Below are positions 5,194 to 7,217 of a DNA stretch of 7,217 nt, in pieces (the first letter of the stretch is position 1; every line of letters begins with the position of its first letter). Source of the stretch: a bacterium (GTDB taxonomy: Bacteria > UBA9089 > CG2-30-40-21); the NCBI GenBank assembly GCA_018814245.1, contig JAHIZN010000074.1, positions 1-7,217 on the forward strand. The letters run 5' to 3'. The position numbers and the translations under genes are program-made. The notes beneath the pieces were generated by a model. That model saw nothing but the letters and a program-made list of their open reading frames with translations, had not been told where the DNA came from and did no database searches.

Positions 5194-5420
5194 GTCTCAG
5201 TAGTGGCAATCCCCTGTGGTTGCCATCTGTGTAGGTGCAGATGTGCTAAACAGGGACAAGCCCAATACTGTTCGGCACCGATTCTTGATGGTGTCAAAAT
5301 TCAGGCATACTGTGCCCTTATAGAGCCAGCATGCTAATTACCCTTTGGACTGGCTGTAAACCCAATAAACGAACTGCTCAATAATCTGTGGATTTTGCAA
5401 GCTGCGAAGATTGCCATGCT
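5194..5420. other. Intergenic region after nfeD, small hairpins only
   Basis: No gene is seen. Two adjoining small hairpins follow the nfeD stop: TGGCAA (5204-5209) with TTGCCA (5220-5225), and CATCTG (5224-5229) with CAGATG (5238-5243). They share two bases, so only one could form fully. Neither has a T-run and a terminator role is doubtful. An AACAGGGACAAGC string near 5250 resembles the palindrome in the barrel linker. Confidence 0.35.
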
Positions 5421-5448
5421 GTAGAGACGCAAAATTTTGCGTCTCTAC
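5421..5448. repeat. Perfect 28-bp palindrome, family B
   Basis: Left half GTAGAGACGCAAAA and right half TTTTGCGTCTCTAC are exact reverse complements with no loop. The outer GTAGAGAC is shared with the palindromes at 7008-7036 and, in part, 7180-7206, while the core differs. It may also help end nfeD or glyA transcripts, but has no U-tract typical of a terminator. Confidence 0.9.
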
Positions 5449-5470
5449 TTTCATAATTGCGAGCGAAAAA

Positions 5471-5682
5471 GAGGTAGCACCTCTGGTAGGGAAAGAACCA
5501 CAAAGGGTGTAAATAAGCGTTTAGCCGTCAGCTATCAGCTAACACACACAAACGCAAATTAAAAATTTGCGGTTACATTTAGCCTGTTTTCTGCTCTTAA
5601 CTGACTGCTGACAACTGACAGCTAAATGCTTATTATATTTACACCCTTTGTGGTTTTCTTTTTCTGCCAGAGGTACTACCTC
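5471..5682. repeat. Large foldback element, about 212 bp, with 69-76 bp arms
   Basis: The left arm (5471-5539) and right arm (5607-5682) are inverted copies: 61 of 69 aligned positions agree, with gaps of 2 and 5 bases in the left arm. All eight differences are transitions. The outer ends are themselves hairpins (GAGGT-AGC-ACCTC at 5471-5483 and GAGGTACTACCTC at 5670-5682). The middle holds a perfect palindrome at 5553-5571. No coding capacity fits a transposase, so a MITE or foldback repeat is likely. Lying between convergent nfeD and glyA, it would form a very stable RNA hairpin and could act as a two-way transcription barrier. No target-site duplication was identified. Confidence 0.8.
5553..5571. 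repeat. Perfect central palindrome of the foldback
   Basis: CGCAAATT (5553-5560) and AATTTGCG (5564-5571) pair perfectly over an AAA loop, sitting near the middle of the larger inverted repeat. The whole region could therefore fold as nested hairpins. Confidence 0.85.
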
Positions 5683-5704
5683 CTTCCGTTACACTTGCTA
5701 CTGG

Positions 5705-6964
5705 CTAACAAGCTTTCTCCTGCCACATCCACTCATATATCGGAAACCTTTCTGTTAATGCAAGCACCTGATGCTTTATATCTACGAGCATCTCTTCGTT
5801 TGTTGGATCTGCTATTACCTGCTCTATCCAATGGCCAATCATGATCATCTCATCCCCTTTCATCCCACGGGTAGTCAGGCTTGGGGTGCCGATTCGGATG
5901 CCGCTGGTTAGAACAGGCCCCTTTGGATCATAGGGTATGGCGTTTTTATTGACAATAATATTTGCCTTGCCCAGACTATCCTCCACGACCTTGCCTGTTA
6001 GCCCTTGTGAAGTAAGATCAATCAGCAAAAGATGGGTATCTGTTCCGCCAGATACAAGGCTTAATCCATAGTGCATAAGTTCATCAGCCAGGACTCGTGC
6101 ATTCTTAACAACCTGCTGCTGATACTGAACAAACCCCGGGTAAAGTGCCTCCTTAAAACAAACTGCCTTGGCTGCAATAGTATGCATCAATGGTCCACCC
6201 TGTATGCCCGGGAAGATCATCTTGTCAATAGCTGCTGCATATTTTTCCTTACACATAATCATGCCGCCGCGAGGACCACGCAGGGTCTTATGGGTAGTAG
6301 TAGTTACAAAATCACATATATCCACTGGTGATGGGTGTATATTAGCGGCAACTAATCCGGCAATATGGGCAATATCAGCCAATAGATATGCCCCAACCTC
6401 ATCCGCCAGATTCCGAAACATCTTAAAATCAATAACCCTTGGATAGGCACTTGCTCCACAGACGATCATTTTTGGTTTATGAGTTTTTGCTAAAGCAAGC
6501 AGCTCGTCATAATCAAACACATGTGTGCTTTTATTTACCCCATATCCTGCAGCATTATAGACAATACCTGAAAAACTCACCCGGCTGCCATGGGTCAGGT
6601 GTCCACCGCAGCTTAAGTCAAGTCCCATGATCGTGTCCCCTGGTTTAAGCATAGCCATGTAAACAGCCATATTTGCCTGAGAGCCGGAATGTGGCTGAAC
6701 ATTAACATGCTCACACCCGAATAATTCCTTTGCCCGCATAATTGCCAGCTCTTCAACTATATCTGCTACCTCACACCCGCCATAATACCTCTTGTGCGGA
6801 TAGCCCTCTGCATACTTATTGGTCAATACACACCCCTGTGCCTCAAGCACTGCCCGTGAGACATGATTCTCTGAGGCAATCATTACCAACCGGTTTGATT
6901 CATTAAATGCCTCCTGCTGAATAGCATTATAAATATCTGGATCAAAGTTACGCAAATTGTCCAT
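5705..6964 (-). CDS. glyA: Serine hydroxymethyltransferase
   Basis: This encodes 419 residues, the normal length. The enzyme is cytoplasmic and PLP-dependent. It interconverts serine plus tetrahydrofolate with glycine plus 5,10-methylene-tetrahydrofolate, supplying one-carbon units for purine, thymidylate and methionine synthesis. Visible signatures: ASENHVS (30-36), YAEGYPHKRYYGG (51-63), HSGSQAN (92-98), Asp197 and His200 in LLADIAHIAGL for pyridine and ring contacts, the PLP Schiff-base Lys226 in TTTTHKTLRGPRGG, and Arg357 in SGIRIGT, which binds the substrate carboxylate. The start ATG (complement of 6962-6964) has a GGAGGA site just upstream. It runs against nfeD, with the foldback repeat ending 22 bases beyond its stop. 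The frame is intact and no key residue is missing. Confidence 0.98.
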   Translation of the reverse strand: MDNLRNFDPDIYNAIQQEAFNESNRLVMIASENHVSRAVLEAQGCVLTNKYAEGYPHKRYYGGCEVADIVEELAIMRAKELFGCEHVNVQPHSGSQANMAVYMAMLKPGDTIMGLDLSCGGHLTHGSRVSFSGIVYNAAGYGVNKSTHVFDYDELLALAKTHKPKMIVCGASAYPRVIDFKMFRNLADEVGAYLLADIAHIAGLVAANIHPSPVDICDFVTTTTHKTLRGPRGGMIMCKEKYAAAIDKMIFPGIQGGPLMHTIAAKAVCFKEALYPGFVQYQQQVVKNARVLADELMHYGLSLVSGGTDTHLLLIDLTSQGLTGKVVEDSLGKANIIVNKNAIPYDPKGPVLTSGIRIGTPSLTTRGMKGDEMIMIGHWIEQVIADPTNEEMLVDIKHQVLALTERFPIYEWMWQEKAC

Positions 6965-6967
6965 GGT

Positions 6968-6973
6968 TCCTCC
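6968..6973 (-). promoter_or_regulatory. Ribosome binding site of glyA
   Basis: On the minus strand GGAGGA lies three bases before the glyA ATG (separated by ACC), or four to five counting from its core. It supports the start at 6964. The upstream A/T-rich stretch (TATAAG on the minus strand near 6990) could be a -10 box, but no matching -35 was found. Confidence 0.75.
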
Positions 6974-7007
6974 ATTTGATATAATTTCTTATAGTAAGCG
7001 TTCAGTG

Positions 7008-7036
7008 GTAGAGACAGGTCTCAGACCTGTCTCTAC
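7008..7036. repeat. Perfect palindrome with 14-bp arms, family B
   Basis: GTAGAGACAGGTCT and AGACCTGTCTCTAC pair perfectly around one central base. The outer GTAGAGAC matches the 5421-5448 palindrome, and the inner AGACCTG resembles family A (GCAGACCTG at 40-48). It lies in the leader of glyA, 44 bases before its start codon, so it would be in the 5' untranslated RNA if transcription begins upstream. Confidence 0.9.
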
Positions 7037-7049
7037 GATGCTTGTATAA

Positions 7050-7202
7050 TTACTTCAACTCCCACACAGCCTCTTCTACTGAAACTCCGACATAAGAATG
7101 AGTCTCTATTCCTGTTAAGACATCACCTCGTAATTTTTTTTTAACTTGTGTACAATATCTAATTTTGATAAGGAAAGCAGTAGAGAGGCGATAATCGTGT
7201 CT
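7050..7202 (-). pseudogene. Remnant of a small gene upstream of glyA, frameshifted
   Basis: The minus-strand frame ends at TAA (complement of 7050-7052) and reads protein-like sequence: KKKLRGDVLTGIETHSY then VGVSVEEAVWELK. The frame has no ATG, GTG or TTG start before an upstream stop at 7203-7205. Just before KKK there is a run of nine A (7134-7142). Upstream of it the neighbouring frame reads SKLDIVHKL, which would join smoothly if one A were added. This suggests a decayed gene, or a homopolymer sequencing error, further cut by the palindrome at 7180-7206. I do not recognise the family. A short charged protein such as an antitoxin is a guess only. Confidence 0.4.
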
Positions 7203-7206
7203 CTAT
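7180..7206. repeat. Imperfect palindrome, family B-like
   Basis: Arms of 13 bases around A7193 (GTAGAGA...CGAT / ATCG...TCTCTAT) pair with one mismatch and two G-T wobbles. The outer GTAGAGA matches the palindromes at 5421 and 7008. It interrupts the upstream end of the small minus-strand gene remnant. Confidence 0.65.
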
Positions 7207-7217
7207 GTCTGCATTCA

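Noticed and set aside
5626..5844. Plus-strand open frame of 72 residues
   Set aside because: It starts in the foldback right arm and then runs antisense through the 3' end of glyA. The hydrophobic appearance is a by-product.
1..7217. CRISPR array
   Set aside because: The repeats are palindromic and dispersed at irregular distances. There is no regular repeat-spacer pattern and there are no cas genes.

Overview
The window looks like a chromosome segment from an uncultured, Gram-negative-type (two-membrane) bacterium of moderate GC content. The evidence for two membranes is a PorV/PorQ-type outer-membrane beta-barrel protein, plus exported proteins with signal peptides. The intergenic DNA is crowded with several unrelated families of short palindromic repeats, as often seen in environmental genomes such as candidate phyla and anammox-type planctomycetes. 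The sequence alone does not fix the phylum.

Layout. (a) 1-165: repeat-rich leader. (b) 166-1358, plus strand: an exported HEAT-repeat protein, split into two overlapping reading frames by what looks like a one-base deletion near 777. (c) 1359-1646: spacer with a palindromic repeat that is the exact reverse complement of one at 33-59. (d) 1647-3131, plus strand: a secreted PorV/PorQ-like barrel joined by a Pro/Thr/Gln-rich linker to a C-terminal bacterial SH3 domain. (e) 3132-3801: gene-poor stretch holding a small inverted-repeat element, a duplicated scrap of the SH3 coding sequence, a perfect 10-bp hairpin, a strong sigma70-type promoter, another palindromic repeat, and a duplicated, truncated start of the next gene. 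(f) 3802-5193, plus strand: a full-length NfeD membrane serine protease (ClpP/SppA-like fold) with three perfect 18-bp tandem repeats after its signal peptide. (g) 5194-5704: convergent intergenic region with a perfect 28-bp palindrome and a large foldback element of about 210 bp. (h) 5705-6964, minus strand: glyA, serine hydroxymethyltransferase. (i) 6965-7217: two more palindromes around the remnant of a small minus-strand gene.

The genes do not form an obvious pathway. HEAT, barrel-SH3 and NfeD proteins are all predicted to act in the envelope and lie in one direction, but separate repeat-filled spacers argue against a tight operon. glyA is a housekeeping enzyme of one-carbon metabolism transcribed toward them. 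I do not see a new defence or mobile system. The notable content is genome architecture: small palindromic or inverted-repeat elements lie next to 50-60 bp direct duplications of neighbouring coding sequence at two separate places, one of which rebuilt a complete gene start, and two genes appear broken by single-base frameshifts.
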